Shown: in pieces, positions 1 through 10,905 of the stretch | How positions within the stretch are numbered: position 1 is the stretch's first letter | Layout: each line of letters begins with the position of its first letter | Assembly (NCBI GenBank): GCA_905221605.1 | Contig: CAJNDS010002207.1 | Location: forward strand, 1 to 62,000 | DNA: 62,000 bases | Origin: Symbiodinium natans | Lineage: Eukaryota > Sar > Dinophyceae > Suessiales > Symbiodiniaceae | Direction of reading: 5' to 3' | Notes under the pieces: generated by a model | The model's database searches: none | Told to the model about the DNA's origin: nothing | Seen by the model: the letters and a program-made list of their open reading frames with translations, nothing else | Position numbers and translations under genes: made by a program

Positions 1-1420
1 TCGTGTCGGTTGTAAGATCGTGTGTTTTCTAGTCGGAGGTTTTGAGCTCAATTTGCGCAGGAGCTTTGAAAGGAAAAACTGTTGTCGGTTGTGTGAGCTT
101 GAAACTCGAAACTGAGTCTGCGGCTTTGTTGGTTGAGTTTGCACGAGGCCTCGTTCGAGTATTCCGAGAACTTGAAAGTTTTTTGGTGTTTCACAGCAGG
201 GAATACCCCAAGCAATTTCGACTGCAAAATTCTGGAGAAGGCAAGCAAAAACGGAAAGCTAGATAAACAATCGCCAGAACAAACAAAGCAGATCGAGAAG
301 CAAAAAGTAATGAAACAACACCGCCCCTAACCTCGGATCAGCCGGAGCAAAGCCTGAACTTAGCAAAACCACGAAAGAAAACAAATTTGTTAAAGGATTC
401 ACAGCCAAAGCCAACGAAACGCCATTAGAAAACTGCGGAACACAACCACTCTATCATCCAAGACGGTACTCGCCAGTGATGATTGTTCAATCTAAGCCAT
501 GATTTCGACGTACCGTAAACAGGTCTTGTAGATGATCTTGGTGTTGGGGCATAGCTTTCTCGGCCCGTACAAGGAGTGCCACCTTCAGGCCCAATTCTCT
601 CGCAATGCTCATCGCTGACATGCTGCACTGTGTCCATTGGAGCTTTGCTGGTGGCTGAAGCAGACTGTCAGTAAGCTTGCTTCCATGTTTCAGGAGGAGG
701 TTGCCAAGTACACGTACAAACAGTTTAAGGAGTGCGAGGGCACTGGCAAAGTCGCTTGAAACTGGGACCAAGAACAGAAAGCCGACCTAGATCCCAAGCG
801 AAGGGCGATTGTTGGGGATAGAAAGGTCCTTTTCTGGGAGTCGCTCTTGAAAAAGTTCGGGGTATGCTGTATGCTGATTGCACTGTTCAACAAATGGAAG
901 TTTGGAGCGCGCATCACGGGTGATTACAAGCGGTGACACAGGCTTGACACAGGCTTGTTCGGGGTTGTGGTCAACCGACGATCTGTCGCCCTACAAGATG
1001 AAGTGGGTGGGTCTGAGACGACAACATTGGTGGGTTCAGGGCATAACCCGTCTGCCGAGCCCCAGAAGTGGAACCGGAACAAGCTGTCATACGCTGAGTC
1101 ACTGAGGTTCGACTGCATTTGAGCGCCTTGTTTCGAAGCGCAGTCCTTGTTTGGCGAATTTATAAATGATTGATAACACGTTTCGAATATGTCAACTATG
1201 CAAGTGAATAACGCGCTAAGTAAACACTACGTGCATACATTGGCTCATATGTAGCCGTGGTTCATCCTCCGCAACATGGCAGTACAGGGCTTCGTCACGC
1301 AGGAATATTGGGCTGGTAGGTGGCCTGAAGACCAAATCAGGGTGGGTCAGAGTGAGTTTGACCGCTCTTCCTCGGCTTGAATCCGCCTAACCCAGAAAAA
1401 AAAAGAAACACAAGGAGATT
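1..1420. other. Region without a recognisable gene
   Basis: No open frame here has a recognisable domain or credible start. A 94-codon frame on the minus strand (487-771) has protein-like composition (its C-terminal part reads DHLQDLFTVRRNHGLD) and could be an exon or retroelement remnant, but it lacks a convincing start and I cannot place it in a family. An A-rich tract at 1395-1412 directly precedes the tyrosine-recombinase frame. Confidence 0.4.
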
Positions 1421-1423
1421 GAT

Positions 1424-2980
1424 TGTCAAGGCCACGAACTCAGGGCGGCCGACACGACAAAGGTCAATCAAAAACCGGACCCTACCCTAGGAAGGATCTG
1501 ACCATTGATGCTCGCGATGCCTTCCTGAGGGCACAGGCTCTTGACCAGGCAAGGAAGACAGCTCTTAAGAAGTGGGTTTCCCTTGTTTCAATGGACTTTA
1601 ATGCGTGGGGGGTTGCAAAGGTTGCATTGGGTCCGTACGATCCTCAGTTTGCCACAGGGGGACTCGTCGAAAGTATCAAGGATTGCTTGAGTGACAGAGC
1701 GACTGCGACTCTGGAAGAAGCACGGGCTTGTATGCATGCCGATTTCAGAGGCGCAGCTGTATGATTACTTCAAAGCCAATCCCGATGCGGCCCCGACGGC
1801 CTTCAGATCGCTCCTCCTTTCCTTGAGCTTTGCACACCACCTCCTGGGACTAGTAATTATGGGCGATGCATTAAGGAGTGGGAGGATCCTGGGTCTTTCC
1901 AATTCGCATTACTCTAATCGATGCCCTGTCAAAAGACGGCCTGCCTTGTCGGTAGATCAAGTCTTGTGCCTGGAGGTCATAGTTCTAAGGGTGAGCGCCA
2001 AAGCAGCCGACCGCCTGGCTGCCGGATGCTTCCTGTTGATGGTCTTCGGTCGGCTCAGGTTTAGCGATAGAACCTCGGGGCTCATGATTGACTCTACCAT
2101 CGTCGATGGTGTGGAGGTTGGGTACCTTGAAGGCGTGGCGGAGAGAACGAAGACTTCGATCTCGCTAGAGAGAAAGGTTCGAGCCCTCCCGATCGCAGTG
2201 CCCCTCAAGTGCATCGGTCCTTCGCAGTGGGTCAGGCCCTGGCTGGAGCTCCGGCAGCAGGAGGGCTTGGATGACACATACCCGATGCTGCCTACGCCGG
2301 CTCACGGAGGAGGATGGACTAAGGTGCCACTGAAGGTCACATCGGGAGGTCAATGGCTCAGATCCCTCTTACCGCAAGCCTCCGCCCCGGCCAATGCAGT
2401 GAAGATAGCAACTCACTCGTGCAAGTGCACGACCTTGAGCTGGCTTGCGAAACGTGGAGTCGCTGCTGGCCCTCGCAGGACTTTGGGATACCATGTGCCG
2501 AGGCGTGACAAATCCCTGACCATCTACGCTCGAGAGGCGTTTGCGGCACCCTTGAGAGAGCTTGACAAGGTCATCGATGAAGTCGCATCAAAGGCCTTTC
2601 AGCCTGATCTCACTAAAAGTGGGTTCATTGCGTCTCTGGCGACGGCCTCTTCTGCAGGAGGTGCCCCTCCTCAACCGGCGCCCCAAGAACAAGAGTCGGA
2701 GCCTATCTCTTCGAGTTCGAGCGAGGACTCCCAAGACGAAGAAGACCACCAGTTCTCCGATGATGAGGAGGCGTTGGAAGAAGTGGCTGGACGATGGGGG
2801 CCCGAGCCTGGGGAGGGGCCTTGGGCAAGGCATAAGCAAACTCGATTCGTGCATCATGTCCGTGACGAGGCGGGCACTCACCTGAAGTGTGGCAGGACAC
2901 TCAGCACCCGATTCGAGATCCTGCGGACGGCGCCTAGATTTTTGTATCCCGCCTGTGCGACATGCTTCCCAACCGCCTAA
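1424..2980 (+). pseudogene. DIRS-like tyrosine recombinase, frameshifted
   Basis: Tyrosine recombinases cut and join DNA through a tyrosine nucleophile, and DIRS-type retroelements use one for integration. Two overlapping frames (1424-1764 and 1691-2980) together cover the protein; neither begins with ATG, and the frame changes near 1710. The catalytic region shows GRLRFSDR (Arg box, about 2047-2070), a Lys in AERTKTS (about 2137), THSCKC (His at 2414, an HxxK where the family usually has HxxR), LGYH (about 2482) and the candidate nucleophile in IYARE (Tyr codon 2525-2527). The text around MPISEAQLYDYF and APTAFRSLLL is characteristic of dinoflagellate copies of this family. The C-terminus has a Ser/Glu/Asp-rich stretch (about 2695-2790). 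Missing start, frameshift and the HxxK change suggest a decayed copy. Confidence 0.7.
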
Positions 2981-3242
2981 AAGGTGTTCTAGGTCGGTTT
3001 GGAACCACGGCGGAGGACACGAAACAGAAGTGCCCAATGTGCTGTATGCCTGCCTCTAGAAGACTTGCCAGTGTCGATGCACCTAGTCTACGCGCTAAGT
3101 GAGATGTCACGCTGCAAGGGGGGTAATGGCTTGAATGTGTCATCTTCAGTCGTGCACGTGCTGTATGGCTTGAGTTGAGGTAGTATGCCGCAAATATGCA
3201 ACACTCGAGTTTTGGCATCCGTTAGTGCAAGGTTCGGCAGCC

Positions 3243-4097
3243 ATGAGCTTTGGGGAGAGTGCGGCAGTGTTCAAAGCCAGAGCAAAGGACATTGGCCTTA
3301 GCGATGCAAACTTTGCAAAGCTCGAGGGCGAGGGGCTCACGACTATGGCCTCGTTCGCCTTCTGTTGTCACTTCAACCCATCGGCCAGTGACGAAAAACC
3401 CTTGGTGGAGCTTGTGACTAAGGTCCTCGGGGCCCCGCCCTCCTTGAAGGAGATGAGCTGCTTCCGCCGCCTGTTCGCGGAAGCGTACGCCACCGTGGCG
3501 TCAGACATCCGAGCACAGGTAGAAATGACGGACGAGTCCGCCGTCAAAAAACTGGCTCCAGCGGACCGAGCCGAGAGGCTCAGGGAACAACAGGGCCGTC
3601 TGGCCGGCTTGGTTCTCAAGGGCCACCATGAACCAGGAGACAGCCTGGTCGACAGGGCTGTCGGCATCTATGAAGCCGATCGGCTTCAATACATAGAATG
3701 GCAACATGCCGTGAGCCGACCACACGAACTTATGTCGGGTCTTAAGAAAGACCAATCTCTGGCGCTCGACAGCTCCGGAGCCCTGAAGATGCAGACCAAG
3801 GTCGCGTTCCAGACTTGTGATGTTTCCTCGGACCTGTTCGTTCGCTACGCGTTGGTCCGCCGTGGGCTGGCGCTTGAGCAAGCGAACATCCTAGCGTTCA
3901 AGCTGCATGATGAGCCTCTGGAGAAGTACATGCACTACCGTATGATGGAACCGCCCCCATCTTATGCTCGCGTTTGCTTGAAACAGATCGAACAGGCAGA
4001 CAAGCAGTTCTTCCTCCTGCTGGCAGAACACACCAGAGATGGGATAAAGGTCAAGGCTGGGAAGCGCCCATGCGACGAAGCCTTCAACATCAATTGA
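3243..4097 (+). CDS. Gag-like ORF of the DIRS-like element
   Basis: An intact 284-codon frame from the ATG at 3243; the reading frame is open a little further 5' but without an earlier ATG. No catalytic motif is visible. It is helical, charged and Met/Leu/Ala-rich, with the segments SDANFAKLEGEGLTTMASFA near the start and SLVDRAVGIYEADRLQYIEW in the middle. It lies 262 bases after the recombinase stop on the same strand. I associate this type of protein with dinoflagellate recombinase-bearing retroelements, where it would be a structural or nucleic-acid-packaging protein; that role is inferred from context, not from a domain. It is the only part of this element that appears undamaged. Confidence 0.5.
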   Translation: MSFGESAAVFKARAKDIGLSDANFAKLEGEGLTTMASFAFCCHFNPSASDEKPLVELVTKVLGAPPSLKEMSCFRRLFAEAYATVASDIRAQVEMTDESAVKKLAPADRAERLREQQGRLAGLVLKGHHEPGDSLVDRAVGIYEADRLQYIEWQHAVSRPHELMSGLKKDQSLALDSSGALKMQTKVAFQTCDVSSDLFVRYALVRRGLALEQANILAFKLHDEPLEKYMHYRMMEPPPSYARVCLKQIEQADKQFFLLLAEHTRDGIKVKAGKRPCDEAFNIN

Positions 4098-4099
4098 AC

Positions 4100-5420
4100 G
4101 TGTGACAGGTTTCTCAGATACAGTGACAGTGTCATTAATGAGGCTAGATGAGTAGTTGTCTATAGGTCGGAGTTTGCCCCCCTGCAGCAGAGGGAATCGG
4201 GAACTCACTAAACAACCTTTCGGGAGGTGGCTAATGTCGAAAGGTCCTGTGAGGTGACCCTTCTCGACCTCTTCCAAAGTTTTCTCCCACAACAGTGTGT
4301 CCATGTCTTTATCACCACTGGATGTTGTCCTGGTGAAAATCTGTTCACACACCTGCTCGGACATGTCCACAAGTTGCTCAATATCCATCCTGGCTGGCTT
4401 AAGCTTCGCATCCGACACTCCCGTCATCTGCCACTCCTGCTTGAGACGTTTGCACCCTGAGAAGGGGTCCTCAGTCACCGCACGAGGCAGCAGCACATAG
4501 ACGACCAACTTCCATTCGGGCATGACCTCATTCAAATGCCCGCGAGGCTGGTGCATGGCCGACACTCGGAGGGCCTTATTGGCCAAAGAAGGGTTGCGAC
4601 ACAGAAGCTTCCTCGCTGTGACGCCGGCCGCGAAAACCTCAGCCAATGCGGTGGCAAAACCTCGAGGGTAGGCCGCTGAGGAGACTTCAGGTGCTGTCGA
4701 TTTCCCAGCTGGTTCTCGCCCTTCACGCCTAACTGTGGTAATTTCAGGGAGGTTCGACATCACAAAACTCCGCTGCTGACTCGTAGGAATCCAACACCCC
4801 CACTCGACTTCAATCCAATGGGGTGCTTGCTGAGCGTCTGGAAGTTGGCTTATATTCGCCCAAAAGGGGACTTGCAAGAGCCCTCTACCACTAGCGGCAA
4901 GTCTCTATCGAGGCATTTGTTGATAACCGCGAAAACAAACGCCGCGGAGATGGGGTCCAAGGTATGCTTCGGTATGCAAATCAGTACCCCTGCAATCTTC
5001 TGTTTGTCCAACCAAGTAAGAATTGAATAGAATCACAAGATGTCCGAGAGGACAGGTCCATTTGCAAAACAGGTGCCATAGCAGATTTGTGTTCAACACA
5101 ATCCACTCCATAAGCAAAATAACCCTGCGCAATCATAGCTGAAGCCAGGCTTGCCCTGCAAAGCATTGAAGAATCGCAGAGCAGAATTCCCGCGCGGCTT
5201 ATCCAAGAAAATTTGCTGCGGCGCTGCAGCCGAAGAACACTGCGCGTCCCGGGAAGATGCCTGCCGGTCTGGAAAACTGGCAGCGTTGTAGCTGACGGCA
5301 CCGAAGCCATCGAAGGATAAGATCTGAAATCAAAATTAAAACCGCCTGTAACCCAATCCGCAGATGCAGGGTCCAATTCCGCACCTGAAGGTAAGGCCCC
5401 GGAGCAGAGATAATACCCCA
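4100..5420 (-). pseudogene. Reverse-transcriptase fragment, DIRS-like element
   Basis: Read from 5420 down to 4100, this is a decayed pol segment. The downstream frame (4877 to about 4100) carries the RT finger region: GCLVSSRFPLLQGGKLRPID followed by NYSSSLINDTVTV, a form of the RT motif (KLRPIDDxSxSxxN) common in dinoflagellate DIRS-type elements. The sequence stops before the palm, so the catalytic aspartates of motifs A and C are absent. Upstream (about 5150 to 5000) another frame reads AMIAQGYFAYGVDCVEHKSA and MDLSSRTSCDSIQFLLGW, matching the N-terminal domain that usually precedes this RT. At least two frame changes separate the parts. It lies tail-to-tail with the gag-like ORF, so the element has been rearranged. 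Confidence 0.6.
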
Positions 5421-5424
5421 ACGG

Positions 5425-6008
5425 GTCATCCTAAGAAATCATCTGAACATTCTGGGCCACCGAAGTTGCATCAAGGTTAGAATCACCTAGTCACAGCTTT
5501 CTTTGGCCTTTAGCGGACACTTGGTAATGGGGGGTTACCACATTTGCAGATAACGCACCCAAGATTGAACCCGGACGCTTTCTGGTCATGCAGGCACCTC
5601 AAGTAGCCATTCCGACCGGCTCCGACCTTTTTCTTTTCCAGCTTTCTTCTTGTCTTTCAGCGAGCTTGCCCTTTCCGGACAATGACTCAAAGCCTCTAGG
5701 GCTCCAAAAAGGTCTGCTTTCCTGTACGGATGGCTGCGCTTTCCTTTTCCCAATTGCAGCTTCTCTCACCTTCCAAATTTCTAAAGGAAGAAACGCAACA
5801 CTCCAACTTGTCAGCTTGCTTTGTTTTTTTTGGACTGACGCCTCTTTACTACATCAGTAGCACAGTAGGCCGGTCTTGTTGGGCTCGACGTAAAGGGTGA
5901 AACAAAGTCAGCGCACACAATCCGCCAGACACACCAAGCAACCACCAAGCAAACAAACACCAAAGAAACAAAGCGAGCAATCGCGCTGAACCACTAGATA
6001 CCCCACGG
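5425..6008. other. Intergenic spacer, no gene seen
   Basis: I see no supportable coding frame, repeat or RNA gene in this stretch; the 90-codon frame on + (5588-5860) has no protein-like conservation and is probably chance. Confidence 0.4.
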
Positions 6009-6130
6009 ACTCAGTACTCGAAGTCGTCAATGAAGTCCCGGTTCACAAGGAAGCACAGAGCTTGTGGGGGAATCGCAAATTGCGACATTGCCAGATTCTC
6101 AAAACCACCATCATGTAGCCACTGGTGCGA
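6009..6130. repeat. Dispersed repeat, copy 1 (pair with 7058-7180)
   Basis: This segment and 7058-7180 share the order CTCAGTACTCGAA, then TTGCGACATTGCCAGATT (second copy: ATGCGACGTTGCCAGATT), AAAACCAC and ATCATG.AGCCAC, with substitutions and small indels. They flank the degraded hydrolase copies, so the whole unit was probably duplicated. Confidence 0.6.
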
Positions 6131-6259
6131 CAGCGGTTATTCAAACCGAGGTCATCAGAAGAGGTTCGGATCACGTACTCGTTGTCAAGGACAGACAACC
6201 GACACTCAATGGCGAAAGGATGTTGCAAGTCAGACTCCCTAGGGGGGATGAAAGATGTG

Positions 6260-6580
6260 CATATGCCCCATGGTGGTCAGCCAGTGGGGACTTAACAGCA
6301 AGAACAATCAAGGCAAGACCGGCCCAGGGCACTCCACGGTGGTCATTCACCTTGGCGTACAAGTGCCCACCCAGAGAGGTGTCCGCGCCCGGCACAGGGG
6401 GCATATGCCCCATGGAGGTCAGCCAGTGGGGACTTAACAGCAAGAACAATCAAAGCAGGACCGGCCCAGGGCACTCCATGGTGGTCAGCCAGTGGAGTAG
6501 CTCCGAGCACAGGGTTCTCCAGTCAACCTGGCGTACAAGTGCCCACCCAGAGAGGTGCCCGCGCACGGCCAGAGGGGGGG
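6260..6580. repeat. Two tandem units of about 142 bp
   Basis: Units starting near 6260 and 6402 both run CATATGCCCCATGG, GTCAGCCAGTGGGGACTTAA, then GCCCAGGGCACTCCA, then CAAGTGCCCACCCAGAGAGG. A third partial copy begins near 7307 and a more diverged one near 8095. Origin unknown; they lie inside the cluster of decayed hydrolase-like copies. Confidence 0.65.
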
Positions 6581-6699
6581 CGAGAGTAGCTGCAGCTACC
6601 GCTTCCACGGGGAGAGTCCACAGCGAGTTACCAAACCCTTAACGCCACAGGGTTTATAATAACAACGAGGAACCTCCCAGTCCAGGCATCTCACACAAG

Positions 6700-7030
6700 G
6701 CCACGCAACCTTGGCGCTGGCCTGCGCATCGGCACGCATCAGGTCCCTCCAAACCCAAACCCGCGAGGTACGTCGGTAAGGAGATGGGAGGGCTCACATC
6801 ACATTGGTGCCGAAGTGCAAGGATCTCCATGGTATTGCTACTTTGGTCCAATCAGAGCCTTCAGGTAACATCCACGCGGGCGGGGAGCCCACTTGCCCTG
6901 CCGCAGGCCAAGCTCAGACGAGGGTGACCCGCTAGAGTCTCAAGAGGGCCAGGTTGTTCTACAAGTGGGGAATGGCTCCCTGCCAAGTCAGCGGGTGCAT
7001 AATCTCCACGTAGAAGCGTCCACAGCCAGC
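6700..7030 (-). pseudogene. Degraded copy 1 of the 17-kb hydrolase-like gene
   Basis: Read on the minus strand this matches the gene at 17022-17891 over its middle part. The 6654-6851 frame contains ISLPTYLAGLGLEG, corresponding to ISLPTYLMGLGSGG in the intact gene, so the nucleophile-elbow serine is lost. DNA such as CCAGGTTGTTCTACAAGTGG and GCATAATCTCCACGTAGAAG parallels the 17.64-17.69 kb sequence. Multiple stops and frame changes make it a pseudogene. Confidence 0.65.
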
Positions 7031-7057
7031 GCGCCGAACTGCTAGGTCACCCTGTGC

Positions 7058-7180
7058 ACTCAGTACTCGAAATCGTCAAAGAGGCCGGGAGCACACATGT
7101 AGCACCGAGTGCGCAGGTGCGTCGCAAAATGCGACGTTGCCAGATTCACAAAACCACTATCATGCAGCCACCGATGCGAA
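7058..7180. repeat. Dispersed repeat, copy 2 (pair with 6009-6130)
   Basis: Second copy of the block described at 6009-6130. The two lie about 1.05 kb apart, in the same orientation, upstream of successive degraded hydrolase-like copies. Confidence 0.6.
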
Positions 7181-7439
7181 TACGTTCAGCACCAGCCAAG
7201 GCCGTTCACGAGAAGGTTCACAAGTCCGCCATCACAGGTGGGGCATAGTCGTGCCTTGGCACGGGACGTTGCAGGTGTCAACCTTCTTGATCCGAAGTAT
7301 AAAGTTGCCCCATGGTGGTCAGCCAGTGGGGACTTAACGGCAAGAACAAAGGGTAGGACCAGCCCAGAGCACTCCATGGTGGTCAGCCAGTGGAGCCTCT
7401 CCGAGCACAAGGCGCAACGTTCTTTTGACTCACAAGAGT

Positions 7440-7900
7440 CTCGTCCGACGGCCAAAGCAGGCTTGACTGCTTCGTTCCAATCAGAGCCATCAGGTAAACC
7501 CAAGCAGGCGGGGACCCCACCTGCCCCGCAGGAAGCGGGAGAGTCCCCCAGTCGAAACTTCGCACTCAAGGCCAAGCAACTATCTCCTTGGCCGGTGAGG
7601 GTTGAGGGTTCAATAACCAGAATCAGACCCTCCATGCCCAAACCGACAGACGTCGGCGAGGAGATGTGAGGGCTCACATCACGCTTGGCCACCTACCGAT
7701 GGGGAGGTAGTCATGTATGGCTGCTTTGACGCAAGCAGAGATATACACCCAAGCAGGCAGGGAACCCCGCAGCAACCCAAGCACAGGCGAGAATGGCTCT
7801 CGTGAAGGCCAGGTTGTCCACAGGTGCTCGATGGCACATTGCCAGGGAAGTGGAAACCTGATCTCCGCGTAGAAGTGTCCACAGCCCAGAAGCAGCATCC
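7440..7900 (-). pseudogene. Degraded copies 2 and 3 of the hydrolase-like gene
   Basis: On the minus strand 7898-7674 reads LLLGCGHFYAEIRFPLPWQC, matching LLLPGCGHFYVENMHPLPWQ of the gene at 17 kb, followed by a matching ...AIEHLWTTW segment. A separate block (7692-7600) reads DVSPHISSPTSVGLGMEG, the equivalent of DASPRISLPTYLMGLGSG. The segment 7440-7560 repeats the GTCCAATCAGAGCC / CAAGCAGGCGGGGA text seen in copy 1, so at least two rearranged copies are interleaved. No continuous frame survives. Confidence 0.65.
7663..7680. repeat. Palindromic hairpin GATGTGAG-GG-CTCACATC
   Basis: Perfect 8-bp stem with a GG loop. Related hairpins occur at 6783-6800 (one mismatch), 8327-8344 (identical) and 17463-17480, where both arms differ in a compensatory way (GATGCGAG and CTCGCATC). 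Confidence 0.6.
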
Positions 7901-8071
7901 CCTAGCTGGTCTCTCCCAATTGGCATGACGCCGTTGTACGACAAGGGGGTGTCACCGTCCAGACGAGAGATGGTCAACACTCAAGTCCGAGGGGTTCACA
8001 CACGGTCGTAGCACATAGAAGCGGGCAACCTGCCCACCTAGAGGGGGCAGAGGAAAGGAAGATTGGCCGTT

Positions 8072-8371
8072 TTACCGATGACAAAGCTGGAACATCCAGG
8101 CAGGACCGGTCCAGGGTAGTCCGTGGCAGATGGCCAGTGGAGCAACCACGAAAGAAAGGCCCCCCGTTCCCACAGGCACACCGCGGGGCCGACCCAGAAG
8201 GGTGTTCACAGCTGCAAGCTGTAAGCACACAAATGACAAGCACGATCCAATCCGTGGCATAGACCACGAGAGGGTTGCCAAACCAAGAATATCCCGAGGT
8301 AGTCTTGCGGCATGTATCGGCGAGGAGATGTGAGGGCTCACATCACGCTAGGCAGCATGCCATGAAAGGAC
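8072..8371 (-). pseudogene. Short remnant, copy 4 of the hydrolase-like gene
   Basis: Minus-strand text DVSPHISSPIHAA (about 8345-8300) matches the same hydrolase segment and includes the same hairpin-forming DNA as the other copies (8327-8344). Homology fades further along the minus strand. The spacer between this remnant and the stop of the following long minus-strand coding block is very short. Confidence 0.5.
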
Positions 8372-9900
8372 TCAATGGTGCGTTCGCATGGCGTCAGTTC
8401 TGGCGGCATCACGAGGCCTGACGCATACTTGTGGCAACTCCTCCTCGCTAACCCCCCACTCAGGGATGCCAGTTGGGATGGAGCCCCCTATGTGCCGTTT
8501 CATTGAGGCTTGGGCTGCATGCCACATCGTCCGGATGGCGTCCTGTATTTGCCGATATTGCACAACACCTTCGTCCCGATACTGAAAGGGGAAGGTGGTA
8601 AGCGCGGCAGCGAGGGCCGAGGGCTCGGGCTCCTTGGGAGTGCCATGGCAGTACAGCTTGAACCAGAAGCTGTTGAGTTGCTGCTTAGTTGGATGCTTGG
8701 ATCTTGCGAGCCCCTTAATGGCAGCCCAATGAGCAGTGGCTGCGTCATACCACGCATTTTGGGGACGTTGGGGCCCATGCTTGGTGGGTGTGGTGCTGAT
8801 CCCTTTCCAATGCGCATCAAAGATGACTGGCAGCCGGAAAGGGGCGGAGACATCCACTTCTCGCAAAGCTGCAAGGTCAGTGGTTCGCAGCTCCGAGAAG
8901 CGCCAATCATTCACCTGTGCCTCGGGTTCGTCCTCCGCGTCTGACATGTCATCCATCGGGCAGGGAGAGCCTTCGTTAGGTTCGGAAGAGATGCTGACGA
9001 CCTCCGGCGAGGTTGCCGCAGTGTTCGCTTCCACAGGCGCAGCACAGGGCGAGGAGAGCAAGCACTCTAGGGGCAACACTCGCCGTAGAAAAACAGCCAT
9101 TCTGTGAGAAGTGTCAGGCCATTCCAAGTTAAAAACTGACCAAAAATGTTCAATGTTTTGGTTGGCCACCGAGGCCGCAAGAGCAAGCCGGATGGCGTCA
9201 AGGAAATGGGCAGGGGGGAGGTCCGGCCTAAATTCTTGATAGTGCCTTTGTCCAAGTGTCTGTGTGCGCTGCAGCGTGATGCCTAGGAACGTATTCAGGC
9301 TGGGCTGGGCAAGCCTGGCCGTTTCCACGTCCGTGTGCTTAGCAGCTGCGGCCCATGCCTGCAAGGCTTCTTGGGAGGCTTGGCCAGTGACTTGTGGCAG
9401 TCCACTGTGCGCGTCCATCACATATTTGGTAGTAGGGCACTTGGGATACCGATAAGCGCGGCCAGCCAAGAAGGCCACCATGGCTGCAGGCGGCACATTG
9501 ATCTGCAGGTCAGTAATTTTATTGTCAGATGCAGGAAAACCAATAACAATGGGCAGCCCTGCCGTACGCTCCAGGGGACCTTTTTGGTGGGACTCGAATG
9601 CGAGCAGAAGTGCACCCAGCCAATAATCTGGGTCAGCGTAGCTGAGCATTGCAGGAAAACTGGCATTGATGACACTCGGCAAGTCCGACACCGCAGAGAA
9701 AAGATCCGCGATGTACTGCGCTGTGGTAAGAAAGCCATACCCCACCAGGGACTCCGAAAGCCTTGCTTTGTCCAGCTGCGGGACCGGGCAATCCAACATT
9801 TCAGCAAGGTCGAAATGCTGCAATGCCCCCGACAATCTAAGGCACTGCGTGATGATAGGGTCATAAACCTTCAAACACGCTGCCGGAAACGTTTCAGGCT
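8372..9900 (-). CDS. C-terminal part of the long minus-strand coding block, unknown domain
   Basis: About 500 codons open with no stop. The first possible codon at 9874 is TTG, not ATG, and the frame overlaps the end of the preceding helicase frame (9871-10905), so this is most likely the continuation of the same protein after a -1 frame change rather than a separate gene. No family recognised. Visible features: a helical N-terminal half, a segment HYQEFRPDLPPAHFLDAIRL, an acidic linker (MDDMSDAEDEPEAQ) near the middle, and a Trp/His-containing C-terminal third. The stop is at 8372-8374. Confidence 0.55.
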
Positions 9901-10905
9901 CCAGGACGAAGCCGCGCGTTTGCAGACTAACAATGGTGCCCGAGTAGGAGTTGGAGGTGAAAGATCCTTCTTGCTGAAGTGTGCGGTAAAAACCTCCCGC
10001 TTATCTCCCCAGGTGGCCTTCAAAGCCCACGCTTGATGCAGGGGTGGTGTTCCAAAGAGGTCCAGCCCAACTTTGCGTTCCGCAGGCAGCACGATGCTGG
10101 CTACTGTCCGTTCTCGGAAGGCTTGCTTGTGTAATGCCGTTGCAATGCCAGGGCCATCCATGCTCCACAAGCTGGCTTGTGTGCGCACATATTCAGCGCA
10201 TTCAATTAGGCCCCCGGTTGCGCAGGCCGCCATTTGGAAGCATGCACCTATACCATCAGAGTAGTGCGGTGCCACGAAAACCAAAGCCCCAAGCCCTCTC
10301 GTGAAGGAGGAGGTGGCTCGGGCAAACCCTGCCTCGCTACTAAACAGGAATCCAGAAGCCCGACATGTCACAAAGACACATATCCCAAATGTGGGGCCAG
10401 TGGAGCAGGCCGTGGTGATAGCGCCGAAGAAGCGTTTAAGGGACCCTATGCGATTCATGAGGAAGGTCCGAAACGTCACAAGGCTCCAAGTGTTGGGCGC
10501 GCCAGTCAGCGGGAAGTCTTCCGCGGTTTGGCAGGCTTCAAGTAGGCTCATATCGTCATCGCCCAGTGGGTCTGCGGGGAGACTCAACTGCAGCATAAAC
10601 TTCATTTGGGTAACAATCCTGGCATACTGAGAGACCATCCCGATAGGGGAGTCAGGATAGACCTGGTGCCCAAAAGTGAGCACAATGTCCGCCAGGACCA
10701 TGCTGAGGTCGTAGCTTCTGCCTATTTTGGTTTGGGTCTCATCCTGATCTTGCACCCGTACCCATCGACACGTTTCCATCCACCTGCCTGCAAGGCTACG
10801 CAGTGGCCGCCCGAGCAGGTGCTGCATCGTGGGGGACCTGGTGGCATACGTAGCCGAGGGACCCTGCCTATCAGCTCGAAGCGGCACGCCTCCGAGTACC
10901 GACAT
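9871..10905 (-). CDS. SF1 helicase, second RecA-like half (shifted frame)
   Basis: Continuation of the helicase encoded upstream on this strand. The segment SPIGMVSQYARIVTQMKFML sits where SF1 helicases have the motif following the second RecA start, and FARATSSFTRGLGALVFVAP resembles motif VI of UPF1-like helicases (NVALTRAR...LVIVG). The frame overlaps the previous one by 184 bases. An ATG exists at 10905, but the helicase fold would be cut in half if translation began there, so the frame change near 10.85 kb must be bridged (programmed shift, assembly error) or the copy is dead. The last residues before the stop run into the next frame. Confidence 0.6.
   Translation of the reverse strand: MSVLGGVPLRADRQGPSATYATRSPTMQHLLGRPLRSLAGRWMETCRWVRVQDQDETQTKIGRSYDLSMVLADIVLTFGHQVYPDSPIGMVSQYARIVTQMKFMLQLSLPADPLGDDDMSLLEACQTAEDFPLTGAPNTWSLVTFRTFLMNRIGSLKRFFGAITTACSTGPTFGICVFVTCRASGFLFSSEAGFARATSSFTRGLGALVFVAPHYSDGIGACFQMAACATGGLIECAEYVRTQASLWSMDGPGIATALHKQAFRERTVASIVLPAERKVGLDLFGTPPLHQAWALKATWGDKREVFTAHFSKKDLSPPTPTRAPLLVCKRAASSWSLKRFRQRV

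Noticed and set aside
2588-3037. 149-codon minus-strand frame opposite the recombinase
   Set aside because: Antisense shadow of the recombinase C-terminus; Arg/Leu/Pro-rich because of the acidic, Ser-rich sense coding.
9335-10036. 233-codon plus-strand frame
   Set aside because: Antisense to the long minus-strand helicase block and without motifs.
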